The notes under the pieces are model-generated. The model saw nothing but the letters and a program-made list of their open reading frames with translations. It had not been told where the DNA came from and searched no databases. Positions 1 through 5,153 of a stretch of DNA of 5,153 nucleotides are shown one piece after another. This DNA comes from Pseudopedobacter saltans (GTDB taxonomy: Bacteria; Bacteroidota; Bacteroidia; Chitinophagales; Chitinophagaceae), in assembly GCA_003241175.1 (NCBI GenBank), contig QFOI01000270.1, positions 1 to 5,153 on the forward strand, given 5' to 3'. Position numbers and translations under genes: made by a program. Each line of letters begins with the position of its first letter. Positions within the stretch are counted from its first letter, which is position 1.

Positions 1-161
1 ATCAGACCTATTGCCAATGGAACGTTTGTAGTACCAATGGATAGAGCATTGGTGATTTTTGAAATGCCTGGGAAGAAATATCCCAAACCTATACCTGTTA
101 CCATTGCAAGGAATATCCATAAGGTTAGGTATCTGTCTAAGAATTTTAGTTTTGGTTGCAT
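1..161 (-). CDS. acr3: ACR3-family arsenite efflux permease, N-terminal fragment (partial at window edge)
   Basis: This is the first 53 codons of a gene that continues beyond the left edge of the window. The product is expected to be an inner-membrane permease that exports arsenite (ACR3 type of the BART superfamily, normally about 10 membrane helices). The visible residues are a short cytoplasmic start (MQPKLKFLDRY), a first hydrophobic helix at about residues 12-31 containing LWIFLAMVTGIGLGY, and then the family-typical stretch SIGTTNVPLAIGL at 41-53, which leads into the second helix. The ATG at 161 starts only 3 bp after the stop codon of the ArsC-like gene, so translational coupling is likely. 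It is the last gene visible in an arsR-led operon, which supports the arsenic role. No Shine-Dalgarno sequence is seen, as is common in Bacteroidota. Some annotations would call this gene arsB, but the sequence matches ACR3 and not the ArsB antiporter family. Confidence 0.88.
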   Translation of the reverse strand, partial: MQPKLKFLDRYLTLWIFLAMVTGIGLGYFFPGISKITNALSIGTTNVPLAIGL

Positions 162-164
162 TGG

Positions 165-779
165 TTATTGGCTGATTTTTGAAAAAACATAAAACATTTC
201 TGTTGCTATCTGCAAACTTCTTTCTGCATATACCTTTGATTGCTCCGGTGTATTGTCCGAAATTTTAGGGTCTTCAAATGTGATAGGTATTCTTTTTTCC
301 GCACCTGCAATAAATGGACATCCTCCGTCTGCCTGTGAACAGGTCATAATGGCTGCAAATGCTGATATTGGATTAAAAGCGTTATCATATTTTTTAGAAA
401 AACCAATTACAGGCAAAGCATTATCGCTGTACTTTATGGCATATACAGGGTTATTGGTGTCTGCTATCTTGAAAATAGTAAATCCCTGTTCGGTCAATGT
501 TTCTGCGACTTTCGGAAACAATGCCGTTTCCTCTGTTCCGCCCGAATAGCAATGTACATTTGGGATATTAAAATGTGCTGACGCTACCTGTGCCCAAACC
601 TGTGATAAATGGCTTCTTCGGGAATTGTGGGTACAAATGAAATTGATGTTAATGTCCTGTTTATCGTTTATTTTTTGCTGTACAAAATCTACCAACGGAT
701 GTAATATGGTTTTACGTTCTTCGCTGATACTGTGAACATCAATTTTGTTGTTAATGATTTCGATTAATTTCTGATACAT
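165..779 (-). CDS. arsC: ArsC-like arsenate reductase / low-molecular-weight phosphatase family protein
   Basis: The 204-residue protein has the low-molecular-weight tyrosine phosphatase fold signature. The P-loop is C49-T-H-N52-S-R-R55-S, which fits C-x5-R with the nucleophile at C49. A second cysteine pair, C147 and C154, is spaced by seven residues, the same spacing as C82/C89 in thioredoxin-coupled S. aureus pI258 ArsC. A D170-P171 pair follows and is the likely general acid, like D105 there. These features support reduction of arsenate to arsenite by a cysteine relay, in the cytoplasm. The protein is longer than pI258 ArsC (about 130 residues), with an N-terminal extension of about 40 residues and extra sequence between the P-loop and the cysteine pair. 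Bacteroidota homologues are often annotated simply as protein-tyrosine-phosphatase. It sits 19 bp after the DUF6428 gene and 3 bp before the ACR3 gene, so it can supply arsenite to the exporter. Enzyme activity is inferred. Confidence 0.85.
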   Translation of the reverse strand: MYQKLIEIINNKIDVHSISEERKTILHPLVDFVQQKINDKQDININFICTHNSRRSHLSQVWAQVASAHFNIPNVHCYSGGTEETALFPKVAETLTEQGFTIFKIADTNNPVYAIKYSDNALPVIGFSKKYDNAFNPISAFAAIMTCSQADGGCPFIAGAEKRIPITFEDPKISDNTPEQSKVYAERSLQIATEMFYVFSKISQ

Positions 780-798
780 TGTATTTTGATTTTAGTAT

Positions 799-1263
799 TT
801 AGCAACATCCCGAATTAGGTGTACAGCAAGCATTATTCAAGTCTGATAATTTTACTTTCTGTTTTTCAACAGGAATACCGCAGGCATCACTTGCCAGGCA
901 AGCGGTTTGTTTGTTCTTCAGTACAAAATGGTTTCCGTTAAAGTCCAAATCATATTTACCTATCGTTTCGCTTTGGTATTCTACTTCTATTTCTGCATCT
1001 TCAATACCTAATTTTTCTTCAGATAATTTGATGATGTTTAATAGTTTGGTTGGCTTTAATCGGTGCTCAAAATCGTTAGCATTCCATAATTGGAAATTGA
1101 CAACTTTTTTTTTTTTTATGGTTCCGCCACAATCAATAAAATGTTTTGTGATTACACCTACTTCTGTAACGTGGAAATGCTCCGGTACAAACGTTCCATT
1201 TTCTAATTGAAATTCAACATTATCTAATGCCGGTAAGATTTCTTTGATTTTTGATAGTTTCAT
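799..1263 (-). CDS. DUF6428 family protein in ars operon, cysteine-rich C-terminus
   Basis: This 154-residue protein belongs to a family of unknown function (DUF6428) that I recognise from Bacteroidota, where it usually sits beside arsR. No signal peptide or membrane segment is seen, so it is probably cytoplasmic. The N-terminal half carries the conserved-looking stretch FVPEHFHVTEVG (25-36), then HFIDCGGT (41-48) and NFQLWNANDFEHRL (56-69). The C-terminal part has seven-residue-spaced C122 and C128 and ends with two vicinal cysteine pairs, C146-C147 and C153-C154. Such a tail could bind As(III) or another soft metal, but that is inference. Residues 49-53 are encoded within a run of 13 A on the coding strand, a possible slippage site. 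The gene lies between arsR (59 bp upstream) and the ArsC-like gene (19 bp downstream), on the same strand. The ATG has only an A/T-rich leader and no Shine-Dalgarno. Confidence 0.82.
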   Translation of the reverse strand: MKLSKIKEILPALDNVEFQLENGTFVPEHFHVTEVGVITKHFIDCGGTIKKKKVVNFQLWNANDFEHRLKPTKLLNIIKLSEEKLGIEDAEIEVEYQSETIGKYDLDFNGNHFVLKNKQTACLASDACGIPVEKQKVKLSDLNNACCTPNSGCC

Positions 1264-1285
1264 TGTTTTTTTATTTAATTGCTAT

Positions 1286-1301
1286 ATTGCTTTATTACGA
1301 T
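1286..1301. promoter_or_regulatory. Candidate second ArsR operator in the arsR-DUF6428 gap
   Basis: The plus-strand sequence ATTGCTTTATTACGAT matches the main operator candidate at 1670-1685 in 13 of 16 positions and in the same orientation. The half-site TATTACGAT is fully conserved, while the other half is degraded, so symmetry is weaker. It sits in the 59-bp gap between arsR and the DUF6428 gene, 23 bp before the latter's start codon. It could control an internal promoter or be a weaker repressor contact. The surrounding gap is very AT-rich, which raises the chance of a coincidental match. Confidence 0.4.
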
Positions 1302-1322
1302 TGATTGATTTAAAAAAAATGC

Positions 1323-1652
1323 TTAACAGCATTTACCAATACCGACATTATCTACAAAGAACATATTGAGTTCATTTTTTAGCTTCTGCCAAACATTTTC
1401 ATCTATGCAGTAACATACACTGGTTCCCTCGATACTTCCCTTGATGATGCCAATGTTTTTCAGTTCTTTCAAGTGTTGTGAAATGGTAGCCTGCGCCAAT
1501 CCCAATTCTTCCACTAAGTCATTACAAATACAGGCATTCTGTTTAATAATGTATTGCAGGATGGCTATCCGGGCAGGATGGGCCAATGCTTTTAAAGTGG
1601 TTGCCAAGTTGTTTTGCTGTTCTGTGAATATTTCAGTTTTTGTTACGCCCAT
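1323..1652 (-). CDS. arsR: ArsR/SmtB family arsenic-responsive repressor
   Basis: A winged-helix ArsR-family repressor of 109 residues from the chosen start. The family core is clear: TLKALAHPARIAILQYI leads into a helix-turn-helix, with DLVEELGLAQATISQHLKEL as the DNA-binding unit and a beta-wing (GIIKGSIEGTSVCYC). An in-frame ATG at 1676 would add eight residues (MRCIIVCI), but I prefer the ATG at 1652 because MGVTKTEIFTEQQNNLA matches how family members begin and because the longer start would fall inside the predicted operator. Numbered from that start, cysteines are C41 and C43 (ACIC, placed like C32/C34 of E. coli R773 ArsR), C80, C82 and a terminal C108-C109. The third R773 ligand (C37) has no obvious equivalent, so the As(III) site may use other cysteines. 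It is first in the operon and presumably represses it through the palindrome at 1670-1685. Confidence 0.93.
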   Translation of the reverse strand: MGVTKTEIFTEQQNNLATTLKALAHPARIAILQYIIKQNACICNDLVEELGLAQATISQHLKELKNIGIIKGSIEGTSVCYCIDENVWQKLKNELNMFFVDNVGIGKCC

Positions 1653-1669
1653 AATACATACAATTATAC

Positions 1670-1685
1670 ATCGCAATATTACGAT
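1670..1685. promoter_or_regulatory. Candidate ArsR operator (16-bp near-perfect palindrome)
   Basis: The plus-strand sequence ATCGCAATATTACGAT is an inverted repeat with one mismatched pair (ATCG-n-AATATT-n-CGAT). It covers the predicted -7 element of arsR and lies 17 bp upstream of the arsR start codon. The size, symmetry and place are those expected of a dimeric ArsR-family repressor site. A 13/16 copy lies downstream at 1286-1301. No binding data can be read from sequence, so the assignment is inference. Confidence 0.6.
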
Positions 1686-1703
1686 AAATATTTAAAGCAC
1701 AAG
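1674..1703 (-). promoter_or_regulatory. Predicted Bacteroidota-type promoter for the ars operon
   Basis: On the minus strand, CTTG (1700-1703) is followed after 18 bp by TAATATTG (1674-1681). This resembles the Bacteroidota primary-sigma pattern of TTTG near -33 and TAnnTTTG near -7, with one mismatch in each element. The -7 element lies about 22 bp upstream of the arsR ATG at 1652, leaving a short leader. The -7 element sits entirely inside the ArsR operator candidate, which fits repression by blocking polymerase. AT-rich DNA gives many weak matches, so position carries most of the weight. Confidence 0.5.
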
Positions 1704-1709
1704 AATAGT

Positions 1710-1731
1710 TTGTGAAAATTTAATATCACAA
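1710..1731. repeat. TTGTGA-N10-TCACAA dyad in the divergent intergenic region
   Basis: Perfect 6-bp inverted arms (1710-1715 and 1726-1731) are separated by a 10-bp AT-only spacer. The arms contain TGTGA/TCACA, the half-sites of CRP/FNR-family operators, but the spacer is 10 bp where CRP normally has 6. The site lies just upstream of the predicted ars -33 element and could serve either divergent unit. It may be chance in AT-rich DNA. Confidence 0.35.
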
Positions 1732-1779
1732 CAACAATTCTTTACAAATCTTCATTTCAATTTTCTGCCGCAAACAGTA

Positions 1780-1809
1780 AAACCCTGCCTCTCAACGCCA
1801 AACCCTACC
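1780..1809. repeat. Short direct repeat with 20-bp period
   Basis: AAACCCTGCC at 1780-1789 recurs as AAACCCTACC at 1800-1809, matching in 9 of 10 positions at a spacing of 20 bp, close to two helical turns. It lies in the divergent intergenic region, 70 bp upstream of the DUF1896 start. It stands out because the flanks are AT-rich. It may be a regulator-binding pair or a remnant of the module junction; nothing decides between these. Confidence 0.35.
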
Positions 1810-1835
1810 ACATTTTAAAAGGCTCTTATCTACTG

Positions 1836-1878
1836 CTATAATTTTAGGTTTCAAGTGAAATTCTAAACAAAATTATAG
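1836..1878. repeat. Perfect 10-bp inverted repeat abutting the DUF1896 start codon
   Basis: CTATAATTTT (1836-1845) and AAAATTATAG (1869-1878) are exact reverse complements, separated by 23 bp. The right arm ends one base before the ATG at 1880. A smaller stem, TTTC-AAGT-GAAA (1849-1860), fits inside the loop and could be extended by G-U pairs. As RNA this could form a nested hairpin hiding the translation start region. As DNA the arm centres are 33 bp apart, about three helical turns, which would suit a regulator bound at two sites. The outer stem has only one G-C pair, so it would be weak as RNA. Confidence 0.55.
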
Positions 1879-1879
1879 T

Positions 1880-2317
1880 ATGGATACACAAAAAAAAGAC
1901 CTTTCGTATTTCAGGTTACGACTGCAAGAATTATTAAATACCAGCTTCCCAGAAAAAGCACACGACCAAAAATTTATAGAGCAACGTTCCGCGTGGGCTG
2001 CCAATGCCTATGAGGGCGCTTTCAGTTCGGGGAATGGTATCGAGCAATGCGATAATATTGCCAACTACATACTTTTTGAGGGCTTGCACTTCTCCAAATT
2101 CGACACCGTTTTTCAGGTGGTATGCAATGAGTTTGATACCCTGATGGCAGACGAGGAACTACGACCGTTTGCCCTAAAAATGTTCCCTGTATGTGAGCCT
2201 GTTTTCTCCGGCTATGAACTAACCGATGATTTCGCATACAGTACAGCATATAACCTGCTCTATACTGAATTGACCGGAACCATCGCAATATGGGTACAGG
2301 AAAATGGGCTTCAGTAA
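1880..2317 (+). CDS. DUF1896 family protein of Bacteroidota conjugative elements
   Basis: The 145-residue protein matches the DUF1896 family as I know it, a small family of unknown function carried by Bacteroidota conjugative transposons. It begins with a family-like LSYFRLRLQELLNTSFPE (8-25), followed by ILFEGLHFSKFDTVFQVVCNEF (64-85), the central FSGYELTDDF (109-118) and the characteristic YNLLYTELTGTIAIW (124-138) near the C-terminus. It is acidic, looks mostly helical, and has no signal peptide or membrane segment, so a cytoplasmic location is likely. Its stop codon overlaps the start of the methylase-helicase gene by 14 bp, so the two are probably co-translated and may act together. A perfect inverted repeat ends one base upstream of the ATG. 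No Shine-Dalgarno is seen. No molecular function should be assigned. Confidence 0.85.
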   Translation: MDTQKKDLSYFRLRLQELLNTSFPEKAHDQKFIEQRSAWAANAYEGAFSSGNGIEQCDNIANYILFEGLHFSKFDTVFQVVCNEFDTLMADEELRPFALKMFPVCEPVFSGYELTDDFAYSTAYNLLYTELTGTIAIWVQENGLQ

Positions 2318-5153
2318 AAAGCAGCATCTCCAACAGAATATTGATGCCCTGCGAATTGCTTTTAAACTGGAAAAGGAGAACCGGCAAGCTACCGTAGGCG
2401 AAAGACTGCTAATGATGCAATACAGCGGATTTGGCGGTCTTAAATTCGTTCTGAACCCCATAGCAAATGAAATAGACATCAATAATTGGAGAAAAACGGA
2501 ACACGACCTTTTCCCGACCACTCAGGAACTCCACCAGCTACTCAAAGAAAATTCCACAGACGAAAAGCAATACAAACATTATGTAGACAGTATGCGTAGC
2601 TCTGTCCTTACGGCATTCTATACACCGCCACAGGTCATAGATGCTATTTCCTCCGCATTGCGTGAAAGCAGTCTGAACATTGATAAATTCCTCGAACCCT
2701 CCGCAGGTATCGGCTCATTTATACAATCCTTTTCGGAAAACCAACAAAGTGTTACCGCCTATGAAAAAGACTTGCTCACAGGCAAGATTTTAAAGCAACT
2801 CTATCCCGAAAGCAATATTCGTGTAAGCGGTTTTGAGGAAATCCCCGAAAGGGAACAAAACAGCTATGATGTAATCGCCAGTAACATACCGTTCGGCGAT
2901 ACATCCGTTTTCGACCTTTCCTATTCCCGAAGCAAGGACCCTGCAAAAATACAGGCTGCCCGAAGCATCCACAATTACTTTTTCCTGAAAGGTACTGATA
3001 TGCTGCGTGAGGGAGGTTTGCTGGCTTATATCACTTCTCAGGGTATCCTCAACAGCCCCAAGAACGAACCCATACGCAGGGCGTTGATGCAGGGTAATAA
3101 TCTGGTTTCGGTTGTTCGCCTGCCGAATAACCTGTTTACGGAGTACGCAGGTACAGAAGTTGGCAGTGATTTGATTATCCTGCAAAAGAATACGGCAAAA
3201 CAAAACCTGACCGAAGCGGAAGAACTCTTTTGCCAAAGCAGACAAACGGAATATAATACTCCTGGCAATGCACTTTTTCAGGACAGCACAAGGATTGTGC
3301 ATACTGACTGGAAATTAGATACCGACCCATACGGGCAACCAGCATTAATCTATACGCATAAAGACGGAGTGGACGGCATAGCCAATGACCTGAAACAAAT
3401 GCTTACCGAAGATTTTGGAAAGCACCTGAATTTGAGTTTATACAGAGGTGAACGGAACGATGAGCCGGTTATACAAATTCCTATTACATCAGTACCAACA
3501 GTTACACCTCCGGTTATCGAACCTGTAAGCATTCAGCAACAGCCGAAACCTATAACCCATCGGGAAAGCCCACAGGAATTGAAGCAACTAAGCATTTTTG
3601 ACCTGTTTGAAAATGCGAACGAACCTGTAATGGTTCTTGTCACTCCACAAAAAACAACGCAAGCTAAAAGACAAGCCACTAAAAATAAGAGGGCTTCAGT
3701 CAGTCGCCAGCCCGACCTTTTCAGCAGTGCGATGCAGCAACCTTATACGCCTCCTGTTACCAATAGGGTAACCAACGGAAATATGTCAACCAACGGTAAA
3801 AAACAGGAATCTATCGGCGACCTGTTTTCTGCTATCAATGGGAATAGCCAGGTTGCCCAACCAGCCGTTCCCGATACTATTTCTGAACCTGCTCCGTTTA
3901 GCGGAGAATTGCAAACGTTTCATCGTAACGATTGTCTTGTGGTGGATAAGGGTTGGGTCGGCCATTTGCAAGATGTAAATACATCAGAAGGTACAGCTGT
4001 TTTCCATCCGCTTAATTTGTCTTCCACACAGCGGACAAGAGCCGAGGCGTATATCGGGATGCGTGATGTTTACCAAGAACTTTACAATAAAGAAGCACAG
4101 CATCAGACCGAATACAGGGAAGAAAGGGAAAACCTTAACCGCCTGTATGATGCCTTTGTCAAAAGGTACGGCAACCTCAACAGTGCGGATAATATCAAGC
4201 TTATTAAAACAGACAGTGCGGGCAAGGAAATCCCTTATTTGGAGCGTGTTATTGGTGGCGTAACCCACAAGGCGGATATCTTCAGCCATCCCGTAAGTTT
4301 TTCTACTGTAACCATAGCCACCGATAATCCCGAAGAGGCGTTGGCGGCTTCGTTGAACAAATACGGAAGTGTGGATTTGGGCTATATGTCCGAAATCAGC
4401 GGAATGACCGATGATGCGTTGAAAAAAAACCTGCACGGTCGTATTTACTATAATCCATTGCAAAAGGAATATGAAATATCCGAACGCTGGATTGCTGGCA
4501 ACATAGTAGAGAAAGCCGAAGAGGTACGAACCTACCTCGAACGCAATCCCGATGATACCGAAGCCAAAGCGAGCCTTACCGTTTTGGAGGAAGCCCGACC
4601 AAGACGGATTGAATTTGAGGAACTCGATTTCAATTTGGGTGAACGCTGGATACCCACAGGCATTTATGCCCGTTTTGCTTCGCACCTGTTCGATGCGGAT
4701 GTCCTCATCCATTATTCCGAAAGCTCTGACGACTTTTCCGTAAAGTGTCATCAGGGCAATATGAATATTTGGGAGAAATATGCCGTCAAAGCCGAAAGCC
4801 GCACCTTTGACGGTGTTGCCCTGCTCAAACACGCCCTTGTCAATACCACGCCTGATATTACCAAAAAAGTAATGGTTGGCGACCAGGAAGTGAAAGTGCG
4901 GGATATGGAAGCCATACAAATGGCGAACGCCAAGATTGACGAAATTCGTACCGCCTTTTCCGAATGGCTTCACGCCCAAAACGATGAGTTCAAAAACAGG
5001 CTTACCGACCAATACAACGATACGTTCAACTGTTTCGTTCGACCGAACTATGACGGCAACCATCAGGACTTTCCGGGCTTGGACCGAAAGGCATTGGGTA
5101 TTGAGGATTTGTATTCCAGCCAAAAGGACACCGTTTGGATGATAAAGCTCAAC
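2304..5153 (+). CDS. Large methyltransferase-helicase protein of a conjugative element (BmhA/DarB-like), 3' partial
   Basis: An open frame of 950 codons runs off the right edge without a stop. Residues 32-46 carry the opening motif of the family (GERLLMMQYSGFGGL). Methyltransferase motif I is FLEPSAGIGSF (129-139, SAM binding), and motif IV is S193-N-I-P-F197-G-D, a variant of the N6-adenine (N/D)PP(Y/F) catalytic motif. GGLLAYITSQGILNS follows at 237-251. A Pro/Gln/Thr-rich linker at about 385-520 contains three DLF motifs. The region 672-950 has family-conserved stretches such as NLGERWIPTGIYARFASHLF (777-796) and FNCFVRPNYDG (908-918). In full-length relatives (about 1,800-1,900 residues) a Walker A motif and SNF2-like helicase follow almost directly, so that part is outside the window. 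Such proteins are typical ICE genes. A role in modification or antirestriction during transfer, as for phage P1 DarB, is inference. The start overlaps DUF1896 by 14 bp, and MGFSKKQHLQQNIDALRIAF matches family N-termini. Confidence 0.88.
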   Translation, partial: MGFSKKQHLQQNIDALRIAFKLEKENRQATVGERLLMMQYSGFGGLKFVLNPIANEIDINNWRKTEHDLFPTTQELHQLLKENSTDEKQYKHYVDSMRSSVLTAFYTPPQVIDAISSALRESSLNIDKFLEPSAGIGSFIQSFSENQQSVTAYEKDLLTGKILKQLYPESNIRVSGFEEIPEREQNSYDVIASNIPFGDTSVFDLSYSRSKDPAKIQAARSIHNYFFLKGTDMLREGGLLAYITSQGILNSPKNEPIRRALMQGNNLVSVVRLPNNLFTEYAGTEVGSDLIILQKNTAKQNLTEAEELFCQSRQTEYNTPGNALFQDSTRIVHTDWKLDTDPYGQPALIYTHKDGVDGIANDLKQMLTEDFGKHLNLSLYRGERNDEPVIQIPITSVPTVTPPVIEPVSIQQQPKPITHRESPQELKQLSIFDLFENANEPVMVLVTPQKTTQAKRQATKNKRASVSRQPDLFSSAMQQPYTPPVTNRVTNGNMSTNGKKQESIGDLFSAINGNSQVAQPAVPDTISEPAPFSGELQTFHRNDCLVVDKGWVGHLQDVNTSEGTAVFHPLNLSSTQRTRAEAYIGMRDVYQELYNKEAQHQTEYREERENLNRLYDAFVKRYGNLNSADNIKLIKTDSAGKEIPYLERVIGGVTHKADIFSHPVSFSTVTIATDNPEEALAASLNKYGSVDLGYMSEISGMTDDALKKNLHGRIYYNPLQKEYEISERWIAGNIVEKAEEVRTYLERNPDDTEAKASLTVLEEARPRRIEFEELDFNLGERWIPTGIYARFASHLFDADVLIHYSESSDDFSVKCHQGNMNIWEKYAVKAESRTFDGVALLKHALVNTTPDITKKVMVGDQEVKVRDMEAIQMANAKIDEIRTAFSEWLHAQNDEFKNRLTDQYNDTFNCFVRPNYDGNHQDFPGLDRKALGIEDLYSSQKDTVWMIKLN

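Larger units (their letters stand above)
1677..1879. other. Divergent intergenic region between the ars operon and the ICE module
   Basis: This stretch of about 200 bp holds no convincing gene. It carries the upstream half of the ars operator and promoter, the TTGTGA dyad, the 20-bp-spaced direct repeat and the inverted repeat next to the DUF1896 start. I see no tRNA, no factor-independent terminator and no clear plus-strand promoter with both -33 and -7 elements. It probably marks the boundary between arsenic cargo and conjugative-element backbone. Confidence 0.6.
1880..5153 (+). mobile_element. Part of a Bacteroidota integrative conjugative element backbone
   Basis: The DUF1896 gene and the BmhA-type methylase-helicase gene are both characteristic of Bacteroidota conjugative transposons and occur together there. 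Their tight overlap suggests an intact transfer-element module. No integrase, relaxase, Tra gene or attachment site falls inside the window, so the element's limits cannot be set, and a plasmid location is possible. The neighbouring ars operon is best read as cargo of this element, but it could also be chromosomal DNA beside it. Confidence 0.55.

Noticed and set aside
253..549. A 98-codon plus-strand open frame opposite the ArsC-like gene
   Set aside because: It overlaps a well-supported coding region whose catalytic residues are in the other strand, and its translation resembles no known family.
1653..1676. A longer ArsR start at 1676 adding eight residues
   Set aside because: The extra residues are not typical of the family, and the start would lie within the operator/-7 region, so no room would remain for a leader.
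1710..1731. A canonical CRP site
   Set aside because: The half-sites fit, but the spacer is 10 bp and not 6, so it is listed only as a dyad of unknown use.
1780..1809. Start of a CRISPR array or an attachment-site repeat
   Set aside because: There are only two 10-bp copies, with one mismatch and a 10-bp gap; this is too short and too few for an array, and no integrase or second boundary is visible to support an attachment site.
2790..3302. A 170-codon antisense open frame
   Set aside because: It is in the same codon register opposite the methyltransferase domain and is explained by codon bias in the real gene; no motifs or plausible start context are seen.
3984..5123. A 379-codon open frame on the minus strand, antisense to the methylase-helicase gene
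   Set aside because: It is in exact codon register with the plus-strand gene and exists because that gene uses no TTA, CTA or TCA codons in this part. The plus-strand frame has family motifs throughout, while the antisense translation shows no recognisable domain.

Overview
The window looks like part of a mobile element from a Bacteroidota bacterium (a Flavobacteriia/Sphingobacteriia-type host is my guess). The evidence is the gene content, the AT-rich leaders without Shine-Dalgarno sequences, and a promoter-like pair that resembles the Bacteroidota -33/-7 pattern more than a sigma70 one. It joins an arsenic-resistance operon on the minus strand to a conjugative-transposon (ICE) type module on the plus strand. 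The two are divergent and share an intergenic region of about 200 bp.

Left part (1-1676, minus strand). Read in transcription order, the operon is arsR (ArsR repressor), a DUF6428-type cysteine-tailed protein, an ArsC-like low-molecular-weight phosphatase/arsenate reductase, and the first 53 codons of an ACR3-type arsenite efflux permease that runs off the window's left edge. The expected working is that ArsR senses As(III), the ArsC-like enzyme reduces arsenate to arsenite, ACR3 exports arsenite, and the DUF6428 protein has an unknown role, possibly thiol binding. A 16-bp near-palindrome overlaps the predicted -7 element of arsR and is a good operator candidate. A 13/16 copy of it lies between arsR and the DUF6428 gene.

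Middle (1677-1879). This is a gene-free divergent spacer of about 200 bp. It holds the arsR promoter/operator, a TTGTGA-N10-TCACAA dyad, a 20-bp-spaced direct repeat, and a perfect 10-bp inverted repeat that ends one base before the start codon of the plus-strand module.

Right part (1880-5153, plus strand). A DUF1896-family gene overlaps by 14 bp the start of a very large gene. That gene's 950 visible codons match the N-terminal methyltransferase half and middle region of the Bacteroidota ICE methylase-helicase family (called BmhA in some Bacteroides annotations, similar in concept to phage P1 DarB). It runs off the right edge, apparently just before the helicase Walker A motif. Sampled lines suggest this part is richer in GC (about 50%) than the ars part (about 17-33%), consistent with an ars cargo module placed next to an ICE backbone.

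The families here are known. The items most worth a second look are the repeated DLF motifs in the methylase-helicase linker that resemble beta-clamp-binding peptides, the duplicated ArsR operator, the A13 tract inside the DUF6428 gene, and the inverted repeat at the DUF1896 start.
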